Shown: piece after piece, positions 34,501 to 47,984 of the stretch
Numbering within the stretch: the first letter of the stretch is position 1
How the letters are laid out: every line of letters starts with the position of its first letter
Origin: Lamellibrachia columna
Lineage: Eukaryota > Annelida > Polychaeta > Sabellida > Siboglinidae
Direction: 5' to 3'
DNA: 64,000 nt
Assembly (NCBI GenBank): GCA_963662155.1
Contig: OY759270.1
Coordinates: 56,272,374-56,336,373, forward strand
The notes under the pieces: model-generated
What the model was told of the DNA's origin: nothing
The model's database searches: none
What the model saw: the letters and a program-made list of their open reading frames with translations, nothing else
Translations under genes and position numbers: made by a program

Positions 34501-37500
34501 AGTGAATTCATACAAGTTGTAGTAAACTAGCAGACACGTATCATCCCTAAACTTTGTATACAGTGAATTCATACAAGTTGTAGTAAACTAGCAGACACAT
34601 GTATCATCCCTAAACTTTGTGTACAGTGAATTCATACAAGTTGTAGTAAACTAGCAGACATGTATCATCCCTAAACTTTGTGTACAGTGAATTCATACAA
34701 GTTGTAGTAAACTAGCAGACATGTATCATCCCTAAACTTTGTATACAGTGAATTCATACAAGTTGTAGTAAACTAGCAGACATGTATCATCCCTAAACTT
34801 TGTATACAGTGAATTCATACTAGTTGTAGTAAACTAGCAGACACACGTATCATACCTAAACTTTGTGTACAGTGAATTCATAAAAGTTGTAGTAAACTAG
34901 CGGACACACATATCATCCCTAAACTTTGTGTACAGTGAATTCATACAAGTTGTAGTAAACTAGCAGACACACGTATTATCCCTAAACTTTGTGTACAGTG
35001 AATTCATACAAGTTGTAGTAAACTAGCGGACACACGTATCATCCCTAAACTTTGTGTACAGTGAATTCATACAAGTTGTAGTAAACTAGCAGACACACGT
35101 ATCATCCCTAAACTTTGTGTACAGTGAATTCATACAAGTTGTAGTAAACTAGCAGACACACGTATCATCCCTAAACTTTGTGTACAGTAAATTCATACAA
35201 GTTGTAGTAAACTAGCAGACACGTATCATCCCTAAACTTTGTATACAGTGAATTCATACAAGTTGTAGTAAACTAGCAGACACACGTATCATCCCTAAAC
35301 TTTGTATACAGTGAATTCATACAAGTTGTAGTAAACTAGCAGACACACGTATCATCCCTAAACTTTGTATACAGTGAATTCATACAAGTTGTAGTAAACT
35401 AGCAGACACACGTATCATCCCTAAACTTTGTGTACAGTGAATTCATACAAGTTGTAGTAAACTAGCAGACATGTATCATCCCTAAACTTTGTGTACAGTG
35501 AATTCATACAAGTTGTAGTAAACTAGCAGACATGTATCATCCCTAAACTTTGTATACAGTGAATTCATACAAGTTGTAGTAAACTAGCAGACATGTATCA
35601 TCCCTAAACTTTGTATACAGTGAATTCATACTAGTTGTAGTAAACTAGCAGACACACGTATCATACCTAAACTTTGTGTACAGTGAATTCATAAAAGTTG
35701 TAGTAAACTAGCGGACACACGTATCATCCCTAAACTTTGTGTACAGTGAATTCATACAAGTTGTAGTAAACTAGCAGACACACGTATTATCCCTAAACTT
35801 TGTATACAGTGAATTCATACAAGTTGTAGTAAACTAGCGGACACACGTATCATCCCTAAACTTTGTGTACAGTGAATTCATACAAGTTGTAGTAAACTAG
35901 CAGACACACGTATCATCCCTAAACTTTGTGTACAGTGAATTCATACAAGTTGTAGTAAACTAGCAGACACACGTATCATCCCTAAACTTTGTGTACAGTG
36001 AATTCATACAAGTTGTAGTAAACTAGCAGACACACTTATCATCCCTAAACTTTGTATACAGTGAATTCATACAAGTTGTAGTAAACTAGCAGACATGTAT
36101 CATCCCTAAACTTTGTATACAGTGAATTCATACAAGTTGTAGTAAACTAGCAGACATGTATCATCCCTAAACTTTGTATACAGTGAATTCATACTAGTTG
36201 TAGTAAACTAGCAGACACACGTATCATACCTAAACTTTGTGTACAGTGAATTCATAAAAGTTGTAGTAAACTAGCGGACACACGTATCATCCCTAAACTT
36301 TGTGTACAGTGAATTCATACAAGTTGTAGTAAACTAGCAGACACGTATCATCCCTAAACTTTGTATACAGTGAATTCATACAAGTTGTAGTAAACTAGCA
36401 GACACACGTATCATCCCTAAACTTTGTGTACAGTGAATTCATACAAGTTGTAGTAAACTAGCAGACATGTATCATCCCTAAACTTTGTGTACAGTGAATT
36501 CATACAAGTTGTAGTAAACTAGCAGACATGTATCATCCCTAAACTTTGTATACAGTGAATTCATACAAGTTGTAGTAAACTAGCAGACATGTATCATCCC
36601 TAAACTTTGTATACAGTGAATTCATACTAGTTGTAGTAAACTAGCAGACACACGTATCATACCTAAACTTTGTGTACAGTGAATTCATAAAAGTTGTAGT
36701 AAACTAGCGGACACACGTATCATCCCTAAACTTTGTGTACAGTGAATTCATACAAGTTGTAGTAAACTAGCAGACACACGTATTATCCCTAAACTTTGTG
36801 TACAGTGAATTCATACAAGTTGTAGTAAACTAGCGGACACACGTATCATCCCTAAACTTTGTGTACAGTGAATTCATACAAGTTGTAGTAAACTAGCAGA
36901 CACACGTATCATCCCTAAACTTTGTGTACAGTGAATTCATACAAGTTGTAGTAAACTAGCAGACACACGTATCATCCCTAAACTTTGTGTACAGTGAATT
37001 CATACAAGTTGTAGTAAACTAGCAGACACGTATCATCCATAAACTTTGTATACAGTGAATTCATACAAGTTGTAGTAAACTAGCAGACACACGTATCATC
37101 CCTAAACTTTGTATACAGTGAATTCATACAAGTTGTAGTAAACTAGCAGACACACGTATCATCCCTAAACTTTGTGTACAGTGAATTCATACAAGTTGTA
37201 GTAAACTAGCAGACATGTATCATCCCTAAACTTTGTATACAGTGAATTCATACAAGTTGTAGTAAACTAGCAGACATGTATCATCCCTAAACTTTGTATA
37301 CAGTGAATTCATACTAGTTGTAGTAAACTAGCAGACACACGTATCATACCTAAACTTTGTGTACAGTGAATTCATAAAAGTTGTAGTAAACTAGCGGACA
37401 CACGTATCATCCCTAAACTTTGTGTACAGTGAATTCATACAAGTTGTAGTAAACTAGCAGACACGTATCATCCCTAAACTTTGTATACAGTGAATTCATA

Positions 37501-40500
37501 CAAGTTGTAGTAAACTAGCAGACACATGTATCATCCCTAAACTTTGTGTACAGTGAATTCATACAAGTTGTAGTAAACTAGCAGACATGTATCATCCCTA
37601 AACTTTGTGTACAGTGAATTCATACAAGTTGTAGTAAACTAGCAGACATGTATCATCCCTAAACTTTGTATACAGTGAATTCATACAAGTTGTAGTAAAC
37701 TAGCAGACATGTATCATCCCTAAACTTTGTATACAGTGAATTCATACTAGTTGTAGTAAACTAGCAGACACACGTATCATACCTAAACTTTGTGTACAGT
37801 GAATTCATAAAAGTTGTAGTAAACTAGCGGACACACATATCATCCCTAAACTTTGTGTACAGTGAATTCATACAAGTTGTAGTAAACTAGCAGACACGTA
37901 TTATCCCTAAACTTTGTGTACAGTGAATTCATACAAGTTGTAGTAAACTAGCGGACACACGTATCATCCCTAAACTTTGTGTACAGTGAATTCATACAAG
38001 TTGTAGTAAACTAGCAGACACACGTATCATCCCTAAACTTTGTGTACAGTGAATTCATACAAGTTGTAGTAAACTAGCAGACACACGTATCATCCCTAAA
38101 CTTTGTGTACAGTAAATTCATACAAGTTGTAGTAAACTAGCAGACACGTATCATCCCTAAACTTTGTATACAGTGAATTCATACAAGTTGTAGTAAACTA
38201 GCAGACACACGTATCATCCCTAAACTTTGTATACAGTGAATTCATACAAGTTGTAGTAAACTAGCAGACACACGTATCATCCCTAAACTTTGTATACAGT
38301 GAATTCATACAAGTTGTAGTAAACTAGCAGACACACGTATCATCCCTAAACTTTGTGTACAGTGAATTCATACAAGTTGTAGTAAACTAGCAGACATGTA
38401 TCATCCCTAAACTTTGTGTACAGTGAATTCATACAAGTTGTAGTAAACTAGCAGACACACGTATTATCCCTAAACTTTGTGTACAGTGAATTCATACAAG
38501 TTGTAGTAAACTAGCGGACACACGTATCATCCCTAAACTTTGTGTACAGTGAATTCATACAAGTTGTAGTAAACTAGCAGACACACGTATTATCCCTAAA
38601 CTTTGTGTACAGTGAATTCATACAAGTTGTAGTAAACTAGCGGACACACGTATCATCCCTAAACTTTGTGTACAGTGAATTCATACAAGTTGTAGTAAAC
38701 TAGCAGACACACGTATCATCCCTAAACTTTGTGTACAGTGAATTCATATAAGTTGTAGTAAACTAGCAGACACACGTATCATCCCTAAACTTTGTGTACA
38801 GTGAATTCATACAAGTTGTAGTAAACTAGCAGACACGTATCATCCATAAACTTTGTATACAGTGAATTCATACAAGTTGTAGTAAACTAGCAGACACACG
38901 TATCATCCCTAAACTTTGTATACAGTGAATTCATACAAGTTGTAGTAAACTAGCAGACACACGTATCATCCCTAAACTTTGTGTACAGTGAATTCATACA
39001 AGTTGTAGTAAACTAGCAGACATGTATCATCCCTAAACTTTGTATACAGTGAATTCATACAAGTTGTAGTAAACTAGCAGACATGTATCATCCCTAAACT
39101 TTGTATACAGTGAATTCATACTAGTTGTAGTAAACTAGCAGACACACGTATCATACCTAAACTTTGTGTACAGTGAATTCATAAAAGTTGTAGTAAACTA
39201 GCGGACACACGTATCATCCCTAAACTTTGTGTACAGTGAATTCATACAAGTTGTAGTAAACTAGCAGACACGTATCATCCCTAAACTTTGTATACAGTGA
39301 ATTCATACAAGTTGTAGTAAACTAGCAGACACATGTATCATCCCTAAACTTTGTGTACAGTGAATTCATACAAGTTGTAGTAAACTAGCAGACATGTATC
39401 ATCCCTAAACTTTGTGTACAGTGAATTCATACAAGTTGTAGTAAACTAGCAGACATGTATCATCCCTAAACTTTGTATACAGTGAATTCATACAAGTTGT
39501 AGTAAACTAGCAGACATGTATCATCCCTAAACTTTGTATACAGTGAATTCATACTAGTTGTAGTAAACTAGCAGACACACGTATCATACCTAAACTTTGT
39601 GTACAGTGAATTCATAAAAGTTGTAGTAAACTAGCGGACACACATATCATCCCTAAACTTTGTGTACAGTGAATTCATACAAGTTGTAGTAAACTAGCAG
39701 ACACACGTATTATCCCTAAACTTTGTGTACAGTGAATTCATACAAGTTGTAGTAAACTAGCGGACACACGTATCATCCCTAAACTTTGTGTACAGTGAAT
39801 TCATACAAGTTGTAGTAAACTAGCAGACACACGTATCATCCCTAAACTTTGTGTACAGTGAATTCATACAAGTTGTAGTAAACTAGCAGACACACGTATC
39901 ATCCCTAAACTTTGTGTACAGTAAATTCATACAAGTTGTAGTAAACTAGCAGACACGTATCATCCCTAAACTTTGTATACAGTGAATTCATACAAGTTGT
40001 AGTAAACTAGCAGACACACGTATCATCCCTAAACTTTGTATACAGTGAATTCATACAAGTTGTAGTAAACTAGCAGACACACGTATCATCCCTAAACTTT
40101 GTATACAGTGAATTCATACAAGTTGTAGTAAACTAGCAGACACACGTATCATCCCTAAACTTTGTGTACAGTGAATTCATACAAGTTGTAGTAAACTAGC
40201 AGACATGTATCATCCCTAAACTTTGTGTACAGTGAATTCATACAAGTTGTAGTAAACTAGCAGACATGTATCATCCCTAAACTTTGTATACAGTGAATTC
40301 ATACAAGTTGTAGTAAACTAGCAGACATGTATCATCCCTAAACTTTGTATACAGTGAATTCATACTAGTTGTAGTAAACTAGCAGACACACGTATCATAC
40401 CTAAACTTTGTGTACAGTGAATTCATAAAAGTTGTAGTAAACTAGCGGACACACGTATCATCCCTAAACTTTGTGTACAGTGAATTCATACAAGTTGTAG

Positions 40501-43500
40501 TAAACTAGCAGACACACGTATTATCCCTAAACTTTGTGTACAGTGAATTCATACAAGTTGTAGTAAACTAGCGGACACACGTATCATCCCTAAACTTTGT
40601 GTACAGTGAATTCATACAAGTTGTAGTAAACTAGCAGACACACGTATCATCCCTAAACTTTGTGTACAGTGAATTCATACAAGTTGTAGTAAACTAGCAG
40701 ACACACGTATCATCCCTAAACTTTGTGTACAGTGAATTCATACAAGTTGTAGTAAACTAGCAGACACACTTATCATCCCTAAACTTTGTATACAGTGAAT
40801 TCATACAAGTTGTAGTAAACTAGCAGACATGTATCATCCCTAAACTTTGTATACAGTGAATTCATACAAGTTGTAGTAAACTAGCAGACATGTATCATCC
40901 CTAAACTTTGTATACAGTGAATTCATACTAGTTGTAGTAAACTAGCAGACACACGTATCATACCTAAACTTTGTGTACAGTGAATTCATAAAAGTTGTAG
41001 TAAACTAGCGGACACACGTATCATCCCTAAACTTTGTGTACAGTGAATTCATACAAGTTGTAGTAAACTAGCAGACACGTATCATCCCTAAACTTTGTAT
41101 ACAGTGAATTCATACAAGTTGTAGTAAACTAGCAGACACACGTATCATCCCTAAACTTTGTGTACAGTGAATTCATACAAGTTGTAGTAAACTAGCAGAC
41201 ATGTATCATCCCTAAACTTTGTGTACAGTGAATTCATACAAGTTGTAGTAAACTAGCAGACATGTATCATCCCTAAACTTTGTATACAGTGAATTCATAC
41301 AAGTTGTAGTAAACTAGCAGACATGTATCATCCCTAAACTTTGTATACAGTGAATTCATACTAGTTGTAGTAAACTAGCAGACACACGTATCATACCTAA
41401 ACTTTGTGTACAGTGAATTCATAAAAGTTGTAGTAAACTAGCGGACACACGTATCATCCCTAAACTTTGTGTACAGTGAATTCATACAAGTTGTAGTAAA
41501 CTAGCAGACACACGTATTATCCCTAAACTTTGTGTACAGTGAATTCATACAAGTTGTAGTAAACTAGCGGACACACGTATCATCCCTAAACTTTGTGTAC
41601 AGTGAATTCATACAAGTTGTAGTAAACTAGCAGACACACGTATCATCCCTAAACTTTGTGTACAGTGAATTCATACAAGTTGTAGTAAACTAGCAGACAC
41701 ACGTATCATCCCTAAACTTTGTGTACAGTGAATTCATACAAGTTGTAGTAAACTAGCAGACACGTATCATCCATAAACTTTGTATACAGTGAATTCATAC
41801 AAGTTGTAGTAAACTAGCAGACACACGTATCATCCCTAAACTTTGTATACAGTGAATTCATACAAGTTGTAGTAAACTAGCAGACACACGTATCATCCCT
41901 AAACTTTGTGTACAGTGAATTCATACAAGTTGTAGTAAACTAGCAGACATGTATCATCCCTAAACTTTGTATACAGTGAATTCATACAAGTTGTAGTAAA
42001 CTAGCAGACATGTATCATCCCTAAACTTTGTATACAGTGAATTCATACTAGTTGTAGTAAACTAGCAGACACACGTATCATACCTAAACTTTGTGTACAG
42101 TGAATTCATAAAAGTTGTAGTAAACTAGCGGACACACGTATCATCCCTAAACTTTGTGTACAGTGAATTCATACAAGTTGTAGTAAACTAGCAGACACGT
42201 ATCATCCCTAAACTTTGTATACAGTGAATTCATACAAGTTGTAGTAAACTAGCAGACACATGTATCATCCCTAAACTTTGTGTACAGTGAATTCATACAA
42301 GTTGTAGTAAACTAGCAGACATGTATCATCCCTAAACTTTGTGTACAGTGAATTCATACAAGTTGTAGTAAACTAGCAGACATGTATCATCCCTAAACTT
42401 TGTATACAGTGAATTCATACAAGTTGTAGTAAACTAGCAGACATGTATCATCCCTAAACTTTGTATACAGTGAATTCATACTAGTTGTAGTAAACTAGCA
42501 GACACACGTATCATACCTAAACTTTGTGTACAGTGAATTCATAAAAGTTGTAGTAAACTAGCGGACACACATATCATCCCTAAACTTTGTGTACAGTGAA
42601 TTCATACAAGTTGTAGTAAACTAGCAGACACACGTATTATCCCTAAACTTTGTGTACAGTGAATTCATACAAGTTGTAGTAAACTAGCGGACACACGTAT
42701 CATCCCTAAACTTTGTGTACAGTGAATTCATACAAGTTGTAGTAAACTAGCAGACACACGTATCATCCCTAAACTTTGTGTACAGTGAATTCATACAAGT
42801 TGTAGTAAACTAGCAGACACACGTATCATCCCTAAACTTTGTGTACAGTAAATTCATACAAGTTGTAGTAAACTAGCAGACACGTATCATCCCTAAACTT
42901 TGTATACAGTGAATTCATACAAGTTGTAGTAAACTAGCAGACACACGTATCATCCCTAAACTTTGTATACAGTGAATTCATACAAGTTGTAGTAAACTAG
43001 CAGACACACGTATCATCCCTAAACTTTGTATACAGTGAATTCATACAAGTTGTAGTAAACTAGCAGACACACGTATCATCCCTAAACTTTGTGTACAGTG
43101 AATTCATACAAGTTGTAGTAAACTAGCAGACATGTATCATCCCTAAACTTTGTGTACAGTGAATTCATACAAGTTGTAGTAAACTAGCAGACATGTATCA
43201 TCCCTAAACTTTGTATACAGTGAATTCATACAAGTTGTAGTAAACTAGCAGACATGTATCATCCCTAAACTTTGTATACAGTGAATTCATACTAGTTGTA
43301 GTAAACTAGCAGACACACGTATCATACCTAAACTTTGTGTACAGTGAATTCATAAAAGTTGTAGTAAACTAGCGGACACACGTATCATCCCTAAACTTTG
43401 TGTACAGTGAATTCATACAAGTTGTAGTAAACTAGCAGACACACGTATTATCCCTAAACTTTGTGTACAGTGAATTCATACAAGTTGTAGTAAACTAGCG

Positions 43501-44613
43501 GACACACGTATCATCCCTAAACTTTGTGTACAGTGAATTCATACAAGTTGTAGTAAACTAGCAGACACACGTATCATCCCTAAACTTTGTGTACAGTGAA
43601 TTCATACAAGTTGTAGTAAACTAGCAGACACACGTATCATCCCTAAACTTTGTGTACAGTGAATTCATACAAGTTGTAGTAAACTAGCAGACACACTTAT
43701 CATCCCTAAACTTTGTATACAGTGAATTCATACAAGTTGTAGTAAACTAGCAGACACACGTATCATCCCTAAACTTTGTATACAGTGAATTCATACAAGT
43801 TGTAGTAAACTAGCAGACACACGTATCATCCCTAAACTTTGTGTACAGTGAATTCATACAAGTTGTAGTAAACTAGCAGACACACGTATCACACCTAAAC
43901 TTTGTGTACAGTGAATTCATACAAGTTGTAGTAAACTAGCAGGCACACGTATCATCCCTAAACTTTGTGTACAGTGAATTCATACAAGTTGTAGTAAACT
44001 AGCAGACACACGTATCATCCCTAAACTTTGTATACAGTGAATTCATACAAGTTGTAGTAAACTAGCAGACACACGTATCATCCCTAAACTTTGTGTACAG
44101 TGAATTCATACAAGTTGTAGTAAACTAGCAGACACACGTATCATCCCTAAACTTTGTGTACAGTGAATTCATACAAGTTGTAATAAACTAGCAGACACAC
44201 GTATCATCCCTAAACTTTGTGTACAGTGAATTCATACAAGTTGTAGTAAACTAGCAGACACACGTATCATCCCTAAACTTTGTGTACAGTGAATTCATAC
44301 AAGTTGTAGTAAACTAGCGGACACATGTATCATCCCTAAACTTTGTGTACAGTGAATTCATACAAGTTGTAGTAAACTAGCAGACATGTATCATCCCTAA
44401 ACTTTGTATACAGTGAATTCATACAAGTTGTAGTAAACTAGCAGACACACGTATCATCCCTAAACTTTGTGTACAGTGAATTCATACAAGTTGTAGTAAA
44501 CTAGCAGACACACGTATCATCCCTAAACTTTGTGTACAGTGAATTCATACAAGTTGTAGTAAACTAGCAGACACACTTATTATCCCTAAACTTTGTATAC
44601 AGTGAATTCATAC
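31527..44613. repeat. 61/63-bp satellite array, 13.1 kb, about 210 copies, with higher-order structure
   Basis: Head-to-tail units beginning GTGAATTCATACAAGTTGTA, 63 bp with AGACACACGTATC or 61 bp with AGACATGTATC/AGACACGTATC. Rare variants recur at a fixed distance: CATCCATAAAC at 34111/37038 and 38845/41772; CAGTAAATTC at 35185/38110 and 39919/42846; ACTTATC at 40768/43695. All give about 2927 bp, roughly 47 units. The offset between the pairs is about 1808 bp, so one higher-order copy lacks about 1120 bp. No open frame spans it because unit length varies. Nearly every unit carries an EcoRI site (GAATTC). Confidence 0.97.
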
Positions 44614-45693
44614 AATTTCCAGGTCCACACTCTCAATAATGAGTGACATGTCACATGAGTGACATGTCACTATTCATGTGACTGATTAGTGTTGGACACA
44701 TGATTCATATTTGATGATGTCGGTATGTTCCAAGTGGAATACTGACGTCATGTCTTGAAGATGGGCAGATGTCTGACAAAGGTCATATAAAATAAAAGAC
44801 CAATAATGGCTATCATAGGAGCAAACGGCTTCCATGGAAGCCTTTCGTGCGCTTAAGGTTACACTTTTTAGAAAGTTCAATACTGGCAAACAATTATTTC
44901 TGGCTAAGGGCCTGAATACCGGGTATTCGGGTAAATACCGGGTATTCGGGTAAATACCAAAACAAAGCTTTCATTGGTTTATCCACGTGGAAAGAGAACA
45001 CACCTCTTTTTATCCCAGGGGCCCATCCAAAATAAGCCTCCTAGTTCCCAAGCAAATTTGCTTTTGCACTGATTTCCTGTTTTTTTTTGTCACAGGGTTT
45101 GGTTTCTTCCGGGTTGCCCGGAAGAAACTTGAAGGAAGGGGTTTTTTCCATTTTCTTCCAGAAAATATAAAAGAAAATCATGACAAAGCTTTGGAAGAAA
45201 TTGGGAGAAAAATTAGGATAACACAAAAAGTGCATTTATTTCCAGGTTGGTCGTCTAACTCCTCTTGCACATTGCTTGGGTTATTAGTCAACTAAAAGCG
45301 AAAGCCAGCATAGTTCCCTTTTATCACCCACCATAAGCCATGGTGATGTATTTGTGTTTAATACATATCATAATTGCGACAAAATATTAGCTGAAAGATG
45401 TGTTTAGAATGATATCTCAATCACCATGTGCTTATGCAAATAACATAGTATAGCATATCATTATGTAATCTATCTGAATGAAATTTTTTTAAAGTAAATT
45501 ATGTATATTTGTTATATGCACTGAAAAAAATGAAAGGAACCAGAACTAAATGACAACATGGGCAGTATTGGTCTATTTCTCACTGTCTTACCAAAGTAAC
45601 TCACATTTGGAAGCTTCTTTATAATGCAATGATATTATTCAATTTACCAAAAAAAATTTAAGTCATATTCATAAATAATATTACTCATTCTTA
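44614..45693. other. Spacer with palindromes; no gene supported
   Basis: GTGACATGTCAC, a perfect 12-bp palindrome, occurs twice at about 44642-44670. ATACCGGGTATTCGGGTAA is duplicated at 44917-44955. GTTTCTTCCGG and CCGGAAGAAAC form an 11-bp hairpin at 45105-45131. A 102-codon plus frame (44987-45295) contains TTTTTTTTGTCACAG, a good acceptor-like sequence, ahead of a Lys/Glu-rich stretch; I do not recognise the peptide. Confidence 0.4.
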
Positions 45694-45881
45694 CCTCATT
45701 TGCAAATGTTGCACAGTTGCTATAATGGGACCGCATCCTGCAGGTCTTGATACTTTGTCAATGAGCACAGTAGTTGCACCTAGCCAAAGCTTTCCCAGCA
45801 ACTTCAACATGAGTGAGGTGCTGCCATATTGTATCTTTAGGTCTACCTCCTTGAAGAATATTGACCTAAACTTTGTAATGC
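45694..45881 (-). other. Candidate single exon, unknown protein
   Basis: On the minus strand an open stretch encodes LMLKLLGKLWLGATTVLIDK and SRPAGCGPIIATVQHLQM. It is bounded by TGTGTTACAG (acceptor-like, ends at 45882) and ATGAG/GTAAGA (donor-like, GT at 45693). Length and boundaries suit an internal exon, but I do not recognise the family and see no neighbouring exon on this strand. It could equally be chance. Confidence 0.25.
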
Positions 45882-45908
45882 TGTAACACAGCAACTCTGC
45901 TCTGAATT

Positions 45909-47174
45909 AGAAGTAGCTTACTGAACTAGGTGGCTGTTACACAAGAAGTAGCTTACTGAACTAGGTGGCTGTTACACAAGAAGTAGCTTACTGAACTAGG
46001 TGGCTGTTACACAAGAAGTAGCTTACTGAACTAGGTGGCTGTTACACAAGAAGTAGCTTACTGAACTAGGCGGCTGTTACACAAGAAGTAGCTTACTGAA
46101 CTAGGCGGCTGTTACACAAGAAGTAGCTTACTGAACTAGGCGGCTGTTACACAAGAAGTAGCTTACTGAACTAGGCGGCTGTTACACAAGAAGTAGCTTA
46201 CTGAACTAGGCGGCTGTTACACAAGAAGTAGCTTACTGAACTAGGCGGCTGTTACACAAGAAGTAGCTTACTGAACTAGGCGGCTGTTACACAAGAAGTA
46301 GCTTACTGAACTAGGCGGCTGTTACACAAGAAGTAGCTTACTGAACTAGGCGGCTGTTACACAAGAAGTAGCTTACTGAACTAGGCGGCTGTTACACAAG
46401 AAGTAGCTTACTGAACTAGGCGGCTGTTACACAAGAAGTAGCTTACTGAACTAGGCGGCTGTTACACAAGAAGTAGCTTACTGAACTAGGCGGCTGTTAC
46501 ACAAGAAGTAGCTTACTGAACTAGGCGGCTGTTACACAAGAAGTAGCTTACTGAACTAGGCGGCTGTTACACAAGAAGTAGCTTACTGAACTAGGCGGCT
46601 GTTACACAAGAAGTAGCTTACTGAACTAGGCGGCTGTTACACAAGAAGTAGCTTACTGAACTAGGCGGCTGTTACACAAGAAGTAGCTTACTGAACTAGG
46701 CGGCTGTTACACAAGACGTAGCTTACTGAACTAGGCGGCTGTTACACAAGACGTAGCTTACTGAACTAGGCGGCTGTTACACAAGAAGTAGCTTACTGAA
46801 CTAGGCGGCTGTTACACAAGACGTAGCTTACTGAACTAGGCGGCTGTTACACAAGACGTAGCTTACTGAACTAGGCGGCTGTTACACAAGACGTAGCTTA
46901 CTGAACTAGGCGGCTGTTACACAAGAAGTAGCTTACTGAACTAGGCGGCTGTTACACAAGACGTAGCTTACTGAACTAGGCGGCTGTTACACAAGAAGTA
47001 GCTTACTGAACTAGGCGGCTGTTACACAAGACGTAGCTTACTGAACTAGGCGGCTGTTACACAAGACGTAGCTTACTGAACTAGGCGGCTGTTACACAAG
47101 AAGTAGCTTACTGAACTAGGCGGCTGTTACACAAGAAGTATCTTACTGAACTAGGTGGCTGTTACACAAGAAGT
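45909..47174. repeat. 35-bp minisatellite, about 36 copies
   Basis: Unit AAGAAGTAGCTTACTGAACT followed by AGGCGGCTGTTACAC. The first four and the last copies have AGGTGG; the interior has AGGCGG. AAGACGTAG variants cluster at 46715-47060. Very low divergence. Confidence 0.97.
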
Positions 47175-47984
47175 GAAGTAATTTAATCCTCTACTATGTG
47201 GGAACAACAAGACAAGCCTGACAGCCTGTCGTCGGCCATGTTGTGATAACAAAGAAAATCAACACTTAATTTAGTAATTTACTACGCTCAAAATCACCGT
47301 CAAAGATTTAAGCAGAACATTGTATAAAATCCGGAAGTGTCCCGGGCCAGTACACATACACACATTTTGTGACATCATAGGAATATGTGTACGTGTACTT
47401 GAGGTAATTCGATAGGCCTATGCGCTTACACTATAACTACACAAAAAGTCGTACTTGGGATAAAATGGGTAACTACGTAAAAAGTCATAGTTGGGATAGA
47501 AAGAGTTAAAGCAAAGGTGATGGACGAAGTTGTGAGAATTCAACGATTGTAAATGTTTCATAAATAAAAAAAAGAAGAAACAAACAACAATATTTGATGT
47601 GGTTTGTATTTATTATTACTTTATTCCACGGTTGGCTTTCTGACTGTCAGAAATACCTTTCTGACGCAACTGTGTCAGAACGGTATTTATGACGTCAGAA
47701 ACTGTCAGTATCTAATCTCTCTTATGGATTTATGTATGGTATTACAAATTATATGGCCAAAATAGTCTTGCTCTGAGTCAAATTTGCTAATATATTCACT
47801 ATTTACAATTTCTTGTCAATATTACAATCTCTCTACAACGATTTAGCTGTCATTAGCACTTTATGCACACATACAATTTACCATAACATCCATCTCAAAG
47901 TTGCTAATATAATTTTTCACAATTTATCAGTGTATTTGAATTTCTTAATCTGAACTCCCAAGAAGCCATTTATTGCCTTCCCAA
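47175..47984. other. Spacer with TCAGAAATACC-type palindromic motifs
   Basis: No gene. TCAGAAATACCTTTCTG (47647-47663) and nearby TGTCAGAA/GACGTCAGAAACTGTCAG form local inverted repeats, and the complement GAAAGGTATTTCTGA occurs at 52497-52511. Confidence 0.5.

Noticed and set aside
31527..44613. Centromere identity
   Set aside because: Higher-order structure alone does not show centromere function; the array is only 13 kb and embedded in mixed repeats.
44987..45295. 102-codon plus-strand frame
   Set aside because: It spans a poly-T acceptor-like run and an 11-bp hairpin, has biased composition and no recognised family.
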